From assembly GCA_013396915.1 (NCBI GenBank), contig VWZL01001360.1, positions 234,411-298,410 of the forward strand: DNA of 64,000 nt. The letters are read 5' to 3'. The notes beneath the pieces are model-generated. The model had not been told where the DNA came from. It saw only the letters and a program-made list of their open reading frames with translations, and made no database searches. A program made the translations under genes and the position numbers. Source of the stretch: Stercorarius parasiticus. Lineage: Eukaryota; Chordata; Aves; Charadriiformes; Stercorariidae. Shown here one piece after another: positions 50,228 through 63,631 of the stretch. Numbering within the stretch: position 1 is the first letter of the stretch; every line of letters starts with the position of its first letter.

Positions 50228-53200
50228 GTCCTGCTGCTGTTTGTTTGCAAGGGTCAGTTTGTGAAGCCACTCCAGAAATTCTGGGAAACTGCATTGTGGC
50301 TTGATCACACAGTCTTTAAAGGATGGTGGTAGCTGAAGTAATTTTTTTTTTTTTCACTTTTTCTCAGTACATGGAATATGACTTTGGGGAGGAATTAGGA
50401 AAGTAAAGGGGAAGCACTTATAACACTGTCTGGTTGTAAGTGAGAATAAATCTCCAGAATTTCCCCTTATATCTGTCACATACCAATAAATTGTACCCTA
50501 ATGTAACTGCAAAATAGATATGGCATGGGGTAATTCAGTCTCACACAGATCAGGCTTTTCTCGAGCAGCAGCCACCAGACCTGGTTTGATTATTATAATC
50601 ATTGTTATAAAGTTCAGTTGGTATTTTTATTGTTGGCAACGTACCAGACTGAAACATAATGTGTTATTGAACTTGCAATAGAACTGAAACTAATGATTCC
50701 AAAATGAGCTGTCTGAACTAGAGTAGGCACTTCTGCGTCTTTCAGACAGCAGCCAGGAAGACAAATTCTGAATTCTTTAATATGCCAAAGAAGAGAATTG
50801 CTCTGCCCTTTCTGTCACACCTGACTAGATGGGGACCTGATCTGTTTGCCACCTTATGGGAGCAGAAGGTTGTTAATATACAAAATCCTTTAATAGGCAA
50901 CCAACCGATATATCTATATATTTTTAAAAAGGAAGTGGTCTTGGGGGGGAGATGTTGTGGGAGGGGAAAAGCCTCTTGTTATGGCCTCTTTTTCCTTCTG
51001 TCTTGCCGAGCAGAAGTATTCCACTGTCATGGAATATTTTTTTAATGAACCTCTTCTCACCTGACTTCTAAGTAGGCTTTAAGGGAAATTATACAAACTT
51101 CAAATGGCAAAGAAAGTCTATGACTGTCACTTTGATTCATCCTGTAGCTAAAAATATAACAATGGAGCTGGAAAAATATATTCAAATTAATTGTTTTGGT
51201 CAGAAAAGTAGCTTGCCAAAATGTAAAATTATCATGGGAGCATGTTCATTTTGTTCAAATGTTGAAAGGAAAAGTGTTTTAAATATATAAATGACATTAT
51301 TTCCACTTTTAAAGAGTTGCCGTTCAAATTTAAAGCGCCTGAAATGAGACCATTCCGCCTTCCTCCCAAAACTGATCAATAATTCATTTTTTTAACTTGC
51401 AATGGTTATTTTAATGTATATTACACTTTTTAATTGAACTTCAATATTTATTAAACTTTTTATGTTTCTGCAGTGATATAGGATAAAAGGTAACTTCGGA
51501 ATTTTCTGTGGACTAAGTTTTTTGAAGTCTGAGCCCTGCTGCCCAGTTCAGCGTGTGCTTGCTGATGAGCGCAGGCTGCGCAGCATCCCTTCTCCCTGGA
51601 GGCTCTGATGTGGGGATTACTGACATGGGCAAACCTTTACCGCATGGATATAGATTGCCCAGCCTCAGCCCTTCGTGTATTCTGCACCCTAAGTCAATTG
51701 AATTAAAATGTAACTAACTTCCAGGTCTTTACTACATGACAGAATTGCATGAGACATGTTTATATAAACTGTTTTCCATGGGGATGATTGCCGAGATATA
51801 ATTAGAAGAAAATCAGATGTGCACTGGTGCTTCCCTAGGCATGCCTAGGACTCCTCTGTGCCTCTCTGCCAGCTGGGTGCTCCCGTAGCCTCTGGAGAGG
51901 GATGCTTTTGGAGGGGAGGCATCGCCGGCTAATGCCACACGCCAGCTGCTGGGATTTGAAATGCACTGGGGTATTTTACATCTGTTTCCATTTAAAAATA
52001 CAACTGAGATTCCTCAAAAGTCATCTGAAATGGTAAAGGAACAAATTCTGAGAACTTTACTCTTAACTTCTGAATGTTCCCAGGAATCAGAAAAATGCCC
52101 AGAATTTTATCAAAATACTGATTTTTGTTTTTTTTTTTTCTTTCAGTTTTTTCCCTCCCCACCCCCATTGCATTACGTCCTCCCCCTCAGCACCTTAGTT
52201 TAGATACTACAATTTTTTTTTTTTTTCCAAATCAATGCATTGGTAAACAAATGACAGGAACATTCTCTTTGAAGGAATGGAAATGATGGTGCTAAGCATT
52301 TTTTGGTGAGTGGGCCAACAGCTAATTTCATTCAGCTGGTGTTAATGAGCCAATGGAGATGAACCATACACATGTCCTATAGACAGCCCTTAGGCTGGCC
52401 AAAGCCACTTAACATGAGAGCTGATCTGACTCATCACGTGCTCACAGGATTGCCAAACCCGATACAGTGAAAGGAAAAGGAATGGGTGGCAGCAGCTGGA
52501 GAAGACATCAACCCTATCAGGAGCAACCTACAGAAAGTCTCATCAAGCATGTTGCAGAGCTGGATCTACAAGTCCTAGGTTTGGGACTCAGACATTTCTG
52601 GATGTCCCACAGATTTGGTTAAACATTTATGTTGTGGTCATCTCTAAAATGTAATAAGTGTGTCAGATGTGCTGAGCAAAACTTTCCTAGGTGATACTAG
52701 AGCTGGCCAGATTTTAGTAATTGTCACCCTAAATGGAAAAAATAAATGCTCAGGTAGCAAAAAAACCCTGTAAATAGTTGAAAATTTTAACTTGCTGAGG
52801 ATTGTTTTTTACTACTACGATTTTATTTATTCTGTTATTCTAAATGCAGGCATAGTCTGTGTTCAAATAAGCAGGGAATGTTACAGCAAGTGATGACTCT
52901 GCACCGCATTCAAAAAACCCTGCCTCATTTTTGAAAATCCTTTTTACTCCCTGCAGTGTGTGTGACATGTCTTTCAACTGCTTGTATAAAACACTGCTGC
53001 CATCTGATGAGGCACTTGAGGCAGTCTGAAAAGAGGATGATTGTTTTACCCCAACTGGTGTTTTAAAAGCTAAGAAGCCAAATTGCACCTGCAACTGCAT
53101 ATTGCCAGTCAAAGCCAGCATTTGGTCCAGCGTTCTGCAAAGCCCCTCTTTAGCCTTCCAAAAATCCTCTCCATCTCATAAGGTAGAAAGGTTAGAAGGC

Positions 53201-55393
53201 CATACAAATCTGGCTTAAATGAAATATTTTAATAACCAGGAACAGAAACAACACAACTACATTTAATAGTGCATACAGTTTATTTGCAATGCATAGACAT
53301 CATTTTTCTGTGTTTGAAAAAAACACCCATAAAACTGAAGCTTCACAGATGCGAAACCCCAGAGATGATGAACATTAAAATAATATAATATGATACGTTA
53401 GCTCGTCTAAACAGAAAAACAACATCATTCTCACATTCTTTTGCTGATCTTAATAAAAGCAGTGGAAACACAGAGGAAGGCACAAGCCTGGAAGAGGGGG
53501 AGCTGGTTACAAAGGGAACCGTTAGGGCTCACATACTGCTTCTGAATTTCAAGGGCCATTAACTTACTATCAAATATAGTGTGGCACCTGCCTTGACGTC
53601 TGGCTTTTCAAATCTATCTCTAATGACCAGAGAAATTGAATTTAAATTCTGCAGCTACTGACAGGTGCTTTTGTTAAGGGGTATGCCTCAAGGATATTTA
53701 TCATACAGGTTAAAAAAAAAGAGGCTGCATTTCCTTGATCGACTACTCCATCCACTAAGAATTTTATTGTTAAAGAGCTGATTTAGCAAAAACCTGTGTA
53801 ATTTGCCCGACTAGTTAGCTTGCTTTTATGGCCTGAAATCAAAAGACCCCTTTATATGGGCATGGGTAGATTCCAGTAGAGATTAAATTAAAATCCTGCT
53901 GCATGGCATAGTACTGGAACCTTTACAGCACCTCCTCCTGGTTTGAAAATTACTTATTCTATAAAGTGTAATAATCCAGTTAAGAAATTTGCTTTTACTA
54001 ATTATAAAGGGAAGGGATGGATGGACAGTCCTGATGACTGTCAACAAAGTCAGATTGTTAGAAGTCATATATGCAAAATGATGTAATTCATTTTTAAGAT
54101 GCAGAAAACTCCATACCAGCTGGCCTTAATGTCTGCTTACTGTAAAATATCAAAACAATAACATAATATGGGGTTTAATTTAGGCATTTAACATCAGCCT
54201 AAATTCCCAGTATAATAAAGGGAGATGAGCACATGCCTTTGAATGCTGAAGAGGAGATCCTGTCTTCCGACCTTAAATTTAATGAGGCAACCTGATTTAA
54301 TCTTTAATCTTTCTTCAGTGCAATCTTTGCCTCTGAAGTCAATATCCAGTGAAAAGTATGCAAAAAAAATCTGGTTAGCTGGACAATATTATCAAGAGTC
54401 TCACACTTGATTACTAGATACTGGCACAATCTGCAAGAGGTTCACCCTGGAACCTTAAGAAGTTTGCTGAAGGGAACAGTAAGCATGAATTCATGAGGAG
54501 AATATATCTGAACCTGAAAAAATAGAATACAGTTAGAGCACGATACTTTTCTCTCAGCTGGTAATTATTGAAAAGAAGTACTTGATAAACACACCATATG
54601 CATGTCTGTAGTTGTGTCACTAGTTAATGTTAGACGTGGCTGAATCATTTTAGAAGGGGATTATATTTTTACATTCTTGTTAGGAGATACAGTTAGATAA
54701 CAATATGGTATTACTGGCATAACACTTTGTTCTGTTCTACTTTTCTATTTTTTTCTTATTTTTTATTTTGTTTCATGAAAGAATGCTTCCGCTGGTGATG
54801 GATTTTGCAGTGGAGCATAACTAGCACACATAGTTTTGTTATCCCACGCAAAATTTCTTATCTAAGTTGCATAAGTTACCATTGCCCTGGCATTCTAATT
54901 GCATGGTCCACTAGACTCCAATACCCTGCAGCACGGAGCGTTAGGCAGCATGGCAAAAAATAAATATGTTCAGCTGCACAATGTAAAACTAAGAATACAG
55001 TTAATAACGCGTATTAAATGATGGTTTCCCTGCAAATGGATGAATGGGAGATTTTAGTGTGGCCTGTAAAGTTGCTCTGAGCTTTGTATCACATAACATG
55101 TCTTTTTATAGGGAAGATCCTTTCTGTGGTTTATTGTATTGAGAGTAATGCAATTTTTTATGCAATTGCAACATCTTTTATCCTTTTGATGGATCTAGGC
55201 CCTTCACATGAATATCTCACTAAAGACAAGCACGGACTACCGCATCCTTCATGTCTTAGTTATGGCAAAGTAACTACCTTCAGTAGAATGCAGATTGCCT
55301 TACATCTGATAGTTTGCAAGTCTCAATTGCATCTCTGTAACAAGGATGAATTTTTCCATAAATTCCATTTCTGGCTTAATGCTTCTTCCACAG
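50228..55393. other. Unique non-coding DNA, several AT-rich blocks
   Basis: No gene recognised. AT-rich, non-repetitive blocks at about 51290-51480 and 53230-53480 look like conserved non-coding candidates. A GC-richer patch lies at about 51825-51955. T-rich tracts occur at 52127-52140 and about 52214-52227. The 93-codon minus frame at 52840-53121 has no recognised domain. Confidence 0.5.
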
Positions 55394-55430
55394 GATTTAA
55401 TGATATGACTCCAGCTCATTTCCGAAGAAG
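55394..55430 (+). other. Candidate 37-nt microexon (unproven)
   Basis: Preceded by 'cttaatgcttcttccacag', with a branch-like 'cttaatg' and a pyrimidine-rich AG, and followed immediately by the consensus donor 'gtaagt' after 'cgaagaag'. One frame is open and would encode FNDMTPAHFRR with a phase change (37 is not a multiple of 3). It overlaps the 3' end of a 116-codon open frame (55084-55434) that may be chance. The peptide matches no protein I can name. Confidence 0.25.
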
Positions 55431-58338
55431 GTAAGTTGGACCAAGGTTGATAGCTTATCCAGACCTCACCTTAAAGATGGGATACATCTATTCATCTTTA
55501 GATGATACATATCTATGCCTGAGTTTATCAGCCATATTTTTTTATATATATTGTAGACTTTATCCTTTTATAAATTTCAGGCACTAGAAGACAGACGAAT
55601 TCTACCTCAAGCAACTGCAAGGTAGAGAACAACGACTTCCTCAAAAATAGCATTCTCAGGCTGAAATCTTGCAGGACTGCAACATATAAAACAATTGGAT
55701 GCAGGAATTGTTACAGGTGGATGGAAACACTTCACCAGAATCTCCTGATTTGCTGAAGTCATGGACTGAGGCAGTGATTTGTCCAAAGTTCTCTTAGCTT
55801 ATATGTAAAGGTGTGTGTAGTTGAGTTTGGCTTACTATGAGGCCATGAAAATACTTGAACTGACACAGGGAGAAGCCCGTGAGGTGGCCAAGCAGCCTCT
55901 CTTGGTGCTGTTGGTTCATGGTGGTTTGAAGGGAGCACAATTATGGCCTTGGATATAGGTGAGTATAGAAAGGAGCACTCCAAATATTGGATTCACAAGA
56001 GCTTTTATCTTCAGAACAGCAATTACTTTAAGATGTTTGTAGATCTCTCCAAAATGACATATGCTGTTAATGGGATGTGTGTTAACTAAGTCAGTAGGGT
56101 GTTCTTGAAAACATCCCTTTTTGATAGAATTCACATAAAATAAACATATGTTTAAGCATTCTTCCAAAAAAAAGGATGCAACAATTTTCTGAAGATTTTC
56201 ATGAGGTTGGAGTCCCGGGACTGCAAAAACATTTTTTCTGAAGGAACTGATTTCCGTTGTCATCTGTTCTCATAATGATCTGTGAGAAATGAGAGATGCA
56301 ATTAGCCAAGCATAGGGAAAATCAAATTGCCATAATCAGAAACCAATCCTGAATATTGCAAATGTTCCAGGCAGCAATCAAAATGAACATGAAGGGCAGA
56401 GAGAAAGGAAGCTCTAGTGTTAAAAAGGAGAAGCGGTAAACTAATTTGGGTGAAGTTGTTAGTTACTGGCTGCAATTACGCCAACCAGAAATGCATTCTT
56501 TTTACCTCTGATATTTCTGATATTCTGTTTTCTACCAATTATGAGGAATAACAGCAAAATGAGCACCTTGTAGTAATGCACAGATGTCTAATAAGTTTTA
56601 GTGAGCTTTGTTTGAGGTTTAAGGCTTTTTTACACAGAAATTTCAATCAAAGTAAGAATCCGTGGCATGCATTGCTCAAAGTAGGAGGAATAGAAGCTTT
56701 GTTTTACTAATTTGTATTCGAGATTGGTGACAAGGGTCAGGTGACTTTCTGAAAGCAAGTTGCTCATTTCAGTCAGGAAAGTGAAAGATGAAATTAAGTT
56801 TTACTCAGGCAAATCATCAAGGCTGAAGTCCATCTTGAGGGGAAGTTAAGGCCAAAACTAAAGAGGTCATACCATAGCTCATTTGCTTACAACGAAGGCA
56901 AGATATTTCCTGGTGGAAAAGAATTCTTTCAAGAAGTGGACGTCATGCTCTTTGGTATATCATATCAGCATCCTTGGATGTGGAAACAGATAGCTCTTGC
57001 ATTCAAATCAGTGTTTTGGCATTTAGGGGAAATTGTCAAAAACACCTAAACTATCAATTAGGCATAAGATGTTGGCAGATCATAGCTGAGATAGCCAAGA
57101 AATGCCTCGTTCTATCAGCTAAATACTGGAAAAATCAACTTCTCCTTATAGACATGAAGCTCTTGGGAATCTCTGTTTGAATGAAAGCCCTAGAGAAGCA
57201 GTTCCATAACTCTCTTGGTCTGATACCATATGTATCCTGGGAATTAATGTAACCCACAAAACCAGCACTTCCAGCCTGCCAGTACTTGCCAGTGTCCTCC
57301 TGGTAGCTGTAAATCTTCACTTAAAATCATTGCTGTGGACAGTTGAAGCAGAGGTTCAGACAAGTTTTCCTAATTTATGTGAAGTGTCAGCACAGGGTAT
57401 TACCTCCTCTGGGATGTTTCTCCAGCGGTCTCTGCTTTTCTGCTTTTGTTAAGTACTTTGCTAGGCTACCAGCTCTGAAGGCACCAATTAACCCTTGTGT
57501 TGTGTAATCTTTCTTTCCCATCCCAGCAGTATCTGTACTACTGGGAAGGGAATGTCACACCGACAAGAGGTACAGTGATTTGGCAGCTCAGATGCTTCTG
57601 TGGATGTGGGAGGGCTGGGATCAAATAACTTCAGTATGCAGAACAGGATTCAGTTTAAAATGAAGTGAGCTTTTAAAACAACCTGGCTGATGATTTCTGC
57701 AAGGTACAGCTTGCTGACTTAAACCCCATGTACAGAACCGAAAGAGTTTAAAAAAAAGTATTTTATTTCTCTGCCATTAGCTGTATCTTTTTTTTTTTCT
57801 TTCTTTTTGAGCAGGTTCCCCTCACCACTCCAGAAGATGAGAGCAGGATTGTTCATAGATTTTAGGCATAAAGGAAATAGGTTGATCATCACCTCTCACA
57901 GTCTGCATAATGCCTTTTTAAGAATCAAATAGCTGTAATTGAAATGGAATGTATCTAGAAAATCACATCCAGTTTTAACTTAATTGTGAGTAAAATAAGT
58001 CCTCTGTGTCTCACAGTAACTTGGTTAAATAGTCTCACAACTAAAATGTCGTGCTTGAATTTACCCAGTTTCAGCCGAGCACCTTCACCAGATCTCGCCT
58101 GGTACTTTCTGGAAGGGAGACTCCTCAGCAATCATATTTCTGTTTCCTCTCTTGGAACTTTTACATGTAAATGATGCTAAATTTCTCATCAATCATGTAT
58201 ATGAATGACTCTTCCCTGAACCTTCTCAAATTGCTCAACTTCCTGCTTGAATCGCAGATATAAGATGTAAAGCAACTACTTCAATCATAGCTGTGTCAGT
58301 CTCTAAAACTTGCTAGTTCCACGTCATATTTTCCTGAT

Positions 58339-58382
58339 TATACTTGCAAGACTCTATTGCTATACTTGCAAGCTCTTTGCTT
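58339..58382. repeat. Tandem duplication, 22-bp unit x2
   Basis: Units begin at 58339 and 58361 with the same 12 bases, tatacttgcaag, and continue with related text ('actctattgc' and 'ctctttgctt'). Local duplication without evident function. Confidence 0.65.
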
Positions 58383-60204
58383 TCATCCTTGGCAAATGGT
58401 TAAGGCTCATCCAGGCCTTAAGAGAGAGAAGTCCATGCTTTTGATAAAGTCTGAATTAAAAGTGCCTTCATATATGACCTTATATTTGGCTCTTTTGCAA
58501 ATGGACTACAAAACAGTAATTCTACCTTTTATATTATTTACATCTCTCTTTACCTCACAGACCTTATCAGTAACGATTTTTATTTGTTACAAACTAATGA
58601 GGAATATGTGTAATCAGCTTAGGCAAGATCCAGTCCTCATTGGAGAGCACTAGAAATGCACCTAGTTATGGATAATTCCATTTAAAATTACATAGCGAAA
58701 AGCACCTGCCAACTAAATTACAATGTGCATTATACAGATTTTGTAGAGCTTTATTTTTAAAAGCTGAGACTGTGTGGTAACAAAGCCTTGTTTGCTGGTA
58801 AGCAACAATTAATTTTTTTTTTAACTTTTGCTTAAGAATTTTACAACTCTAAGCAAGTCATTGCCATCTGGCTAGCTGCCAAAGGGCCCTAGAGGGACTC
58901 TTCTATTCTCCTATCAATATTAGTGAAAGACTATTTTAAGGATATTAATAACCCTGTTAGTGTGCAGTACTGACTACATATATAATATCTATCTAAGGAT
59001 GGTTTATAGCTGCCTGTTTTCTAAATACCTAAACCAGAGAGGAACTGAATTGTATCTTGCCAAGTAACCAGCTTTTAGGTGACCAACTCTCAGCATGCAG
59101 TTCACTGAACTGAGTTTTCTGTGTGGTGACCGGGGAGCTTGAGGCAGCTCTAAGTGACCAAATATACATCAGGGAGAGGGACAATGAAACCAGCCAGCAG
59201 GAAACAGATGAATATTGAATCTGAAATGTTTCTTGTCTTCTAGACTTTGGTACAGTTCACACACTTGAGTTAGGTACCCTGTGAAATTTGAAATTTGGAA
59301 TGATTTAAGCTGGGATAGAGTGGGGAAGGGATAGTCTTCTCTCCAAAAGCTGTGTAACTCTGCAAATTTCACAGGCCTGTAGGGAAAAAAAGCAAAAGGA
59401 AAGATGACTGCAGCTCACAGTAGGGGATGCATTAGGAAAGGAGAGAATAGTATCTAGTCTCCAGGGTATGCTTATGTATTTGACACTAAATAGCCCTTAA
59501 AGAACAAAGAGTCCCCCAGATTCCCAGTCTTGTGTGAGCTGAAGTCCCTGCTTTACCTCCTTCTGAGCAGGACTTTGAAGCTGGCCCTGCAAAGGGCGAT
59601 CAGCTGGTCCTTCCATGTTCCTCACAGCACAGAGCAATGAGGTTGGAGGTGGGGACACCTCTGCGCATAGGCACCTACGTGGCCATCTCTTGATATTCTT
59701 CTCTGACATCTGTCACTTTGCTGGCCTCAGATTAGTGGTGCTTCTCCATTCTGCTTAGACCAAAATCAAGAAATCTTTCATTTTAGGTGGGGTCTTCAGC
59801 TATTACTTTTAAATAAGAAAAAGGCAACACTAATATAACCAGACTAAATGTATAGGCTCCACATAAACTTACTTCTTGTAAAAGAAATTATGTGAAAAGA
59901 ATTTCTAGAAGCTCTTCACAAACAACACAAAAGATAGCCTGGTGATAAGCTTTAGCGGTGGTTTTCTGAGACTCCTATGTCATGAATGACAAATCATAAA
60001 AATCCCACAAACACATGACTTTACGTTTCATCCTCTATCACTCCTAGTACAGTGTGATCAGTAAAAACATGATTTCATGACACAGATATCATTTTATTAC
60101 ACAAAAGTATGTTATTATTCCCCAAGATTTGTTAGTGTACAGTATGCATTATATGTGGCCTGAAAAAGCTGTAAGACTTTTTTCACTTTCCTTGTTTTCA
60201 TACC

Positions 60205-60290
60205 TGTTTGGGTGGGTTTTGCTTTTTCTTTGTGTTTTTTGTTGTTGTTGTTTGGGGTATTTTTGGTTGGTTTGTTTTTTTTTTTCCTTT
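60205..60290. repeat. G/T-rich low-complexity tract
   Basis: Almost only G and T on the plus strand: 'tttgggtgggttttgc', then (GTT)n at about 60239-60252, then 'tttggggtatttttggttgg' and a T-run. The hydrophobic 66-codon frame at 60129-60329 is the translation of this tract, not a gene. Confidence 0.8.
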
Positions 60291-62558
60291 TCTCACCTAC
60301 AGTGTCCCCATGGGAATCCCTTTACTTGAATCATCTGAGGTAAAGGAAAAGTCAATAGCTCACATTATAAATAATGGGAGCCATTGATTTTGTTATATAA
60401 TTTATAAACTGAATCAGCTACTAAACAGAAACATCCCTGGCATTGCGGCACAGCTGAGTGTATAACTCATCGAGGCAGAGAACGTGCTGATTGCATAAAG
60501 CCCTGAAGTTCCTCAAAGGTCACATAGCTCAGGGTGGATATTTTTTTCCTCCTGATTTCCTTTCTGCCACACAAGGCTGAGGACAGAAAGGATGCCCTGA
60601 TAGTCAGAGATGTTAAAGTCATGTGGATCCAGTAATCAAATCTCCAGTTGAAGAAATAAACTTGTTTCATTTAGTAATTGTACCTCACCAGACAAGAGAG
60701 CTTTCTGTGGGTTTTCTAGGTTTAACAGTAAAAGAAGATCAATAACTCTATACAATATTTGAGGCTAGTCAAATGCAAGTATAGCGCATTGCTAGTGGTA
60801 CTATGCAGTGGCTTCTCTGAATCAGTATAGAGGGATTCATCTCACTGACTACATAAAATTTAGTTGACTGATCTAAATAAGTCCTTTAAACTCCATCTAC
60901 TACCAATAATAAGAGAAACATATTTCCAAAGAGCAATTTTTCTAACTTATCAGAGATTTGTTTTAGTATATGATGAATCATTATCTGAATGTGCCTATTT
61001 CTCTCTGTTGACTAGAGAGGAACTGCAGATGACTGAATTAGTCTTAGCTTTATGTGCTAAAGTTAGGTAAGAGCAAAAGCCAAAACAAATCAGTTTTTTA
61101 TTCCCTTTCATGTCCCTGTTTCTAAATTTTTAACCTTTTATTAATTTAAGTAAAACACTGGACAGATTCTTAATGCCAGGAGTAGTAAAATTCTATATTG
61201 TGAAAGTTTTAAAAGCTTATAATTCATGCCATTCGGTTTTCTTTTAATTAAGTTTTTCTGGCTTGCTTGAAAAATTCAGATAGTTTAGAGGTGTGGGTTT
61301 CCTTTGTAGAAAGCAATGGAAGGTTGCCAGCATCATACATTCATCTATGTGCTCTCAAACTCAATTTCAATTTCCCCTTCAGTTTACCCAATGCTGAAGT
61401 AAAATTGACTAATTTGTAGTTCTGGATTATTGACAATATAGTCCTTAAGGACAATCACAGCACTTTCCATTCTCCAGTACTCCCTGATAATAGCTGATTT
61501 AAGCAAGGTTTTGGTTTTATTACCTTGGAATTTTCTGAAGTCTGTCATCTGGCTCTCAAACCTTGCAGCTGTTAATCAATTTGTTTTAGCACTTCTCTGT
61601 TAACCTGTTCTCTGACATTGCCTGTATATTACTTGTACAGGTCTGAGGAATATATCGTACCAATTCATCCTGAGACTAAACCTGGCATAAAGAAATTGCT
61701 CTGCTACGTTATAATCACCTCTGTTGAGCAGCCATCATAAGAGAGGCAAAGTTAAATTGAAAAGTTATTCACCTCTAAAAAATTAAGGATTTTTTTTAAC
61801 ATGCACAATGGTGGTCTTTAAGCTTGGCCTCTAAGCTGAATATTGGTCCTAAGAGATAAGATCTAAGATTATAACAACTTTATGAACACATCATCTTATT
61901 GTTCATTGAGATTCAACAAACCAAATTGATTAGTAGGTATTTTAGAAAAAGAATAGAGAACAAAACAGCAACTTATACCACTGTAGAAACACATTACATG
62001 CTCACTTCTTAAATGCTACACACAATCTGGTTGTCCTGTCTCAGAAAGTCTATGTAGTAAAACCAGAAAAAAGCACAGAGGGTCATAAAGATGACTAAAA
62101 GCATAGACTGAGACTGGGAAGAAATTGTGGGGGGGAGGCAGGGATAACGATAGGATATAATAAAAGCCTTTTCAGATTTCATAGATCCTGAGGTTCATGC
62201 TGAAAATCAAGAAACGCTTAGTAGATTCATCTGATTCCAGCAGGTGACAGGTTCAAAACCAACAGAAGAAAATGCTGCTCCATATGGTGTACAGTTTAGG
62301 TGCTCATTCTTTCTCACGGGATATTATGGATGCTGAATTTTGCATTGGTTCATGAAGCAGCTACAAAATCTTATGAAAGTTATCGGATATAAAGATACAA
62401 GCTCAGGCTCAGGAAATCCCAACGTTACCAATTGCCGGAGGCTGGGAGTAAGCTTTGGGTAAGCTGCAAACTTTGCAAACTGTCCTGAGACACCTCTGTC
62501 ATTGGGCACTACTGACAACAGACCAATACTTGTGTCTTATAACCAAGTGTGTTTGCAT

Positions 62559-62594
62559 CTTTTTTCTTTTTTTTTTACTTTCTTTTTTTCCCCC
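62559..62594. repeat. Pyrimidine tract
   Basis: T-rich run with few C interruptions and one 'ac' break, ending in a C-run (cccccgggg). It explains the FFLFFLLSFFP-like translation of a neighbouring open frame. Confidence 0.8.
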
Positions 62595-63510
62595 GGGGAA
62601 AAGCTACATGGCTATTACACACAGTTTTTCTACTCCTGTATCACAAAGGTATAATAAAAAATATTTAATACTTTTTTTTCCTTCTCAGATTTTCTTTTCA
62701 TTTGCAATTTGTCTACCATTTACCTGAGTTGCTGTTCCATTATCTTTTTTTCTAGTAATGACATCCATTTGACTTGGACCCTAATCATCCTTTTCCCCAC
62801 CCCAGTCTGTATTTTTCGCTTTCTTCTGTCAAAGGGTGTTTTCCTATCTGTGTTGTTACAGGGAGAAAATAAAGCAGTTCCTGGTTCATTTTCTCTGTTT
62901 GTGCAGCGGAACTTGAGAGTTCTCTCCAGCTTTCTATAAATTAAAGCCTATGATGTGATTCAAGAGGAATGATTCTATCCTAAACCTGTTCAAAGCTTTT
63001 GTTTTAATGCTTCATAAAAGAAAACTCATTTAAAACAAATAAAAAAATACCCACCAACACCCACACTGACCCCATCTGCGCTGTTGGTTTTTTTAAGATA
63101 TTTTTGTATTCCCAAGGAGGTTATTTTCAGATCTAATTAGTGAAATCACTATCATCTCATTTCACTAAATGTCTTCTCCTTAATATTCCATTCCACGTTA
63201 GAGATTTAAGGATTTTCTTAAGGTGTGATGTAGTAAAGTGCTAAGCAATGGAAGGCATATCCACACTCTCTCTAATAAAGTGATGTCCCGTGGATCTTTC
63301 AGGATGTTCTCAGCAGGTAGATAATTTCAACTGCTAAGATATTACTTGGGGGAAAAAGAATGTAAGGTATTTCTGGTGGAAAAGCAATTAGAATTTTAAT
63401 TTTTCAAATATTGGACACTTTCGAACTTAAGAATGCCAAGAATATTAAAATAATTTCTTAAACATTTTTTGGCTTATAATATACTTTTCTGGAAGTTGAT
63501 GCTCAAGACC

Positions 63511-63631
63511 ATAGGAACACAGGATAATTCAGGTTGGGAGGGACCTCAGGAGGTCTCTAGTCCAACCTCTTGTTTATAGCAGATCATACTAGGTTCTTCA
63601 GGCATTTATTCAGCTGGGTCTTGAAAATATC
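63511..63631 (-). mobile_element. Old CR1 LINE 3' end
   Basis: Complement of an older CR1 tail: 'ataggaacacaggataattc', 'aggttgggagggacctcagg', 'tctctagtccaacctcttgt', then 'cagctgggtcttgaaaatat'. It differs from the other copies by the 'cctcaggaggtctctagt' core, which belongs to a different, generally older CR1 tail type. It stops abruptly where the plus-strand ORF1-like frame begins. Confidence 0.8.

Larger units (their letters stand above)
55431..63510. other. Unique non-coding DNA with low-complexity tracts
   Basis: AT-rich, no recognised gene. Contains a 22-bp tandem duplication (58339-58382), a G/T-rich tract with a GTT repeat (about 60205-60290) and a pyrimidine tract with C-run (62559-62594). 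Open frames up to 115 codons (minus 55916-56263) lack domains. No RNA gene or mobile element was recognised in these eight kilobases. Confidence 0.5.

Noticed and set aside
60129..60329. Hydrophobic 66-codon frame resembling membrane segments
   Set aside because: Translation of a G/T-rich low-complexity tract.
62455..62939. Hydrophobic frames rich in Phe and Leu
   Set aside because: Produced by T-rich and C-rich tracts; no signal peptide context or conserved motif.
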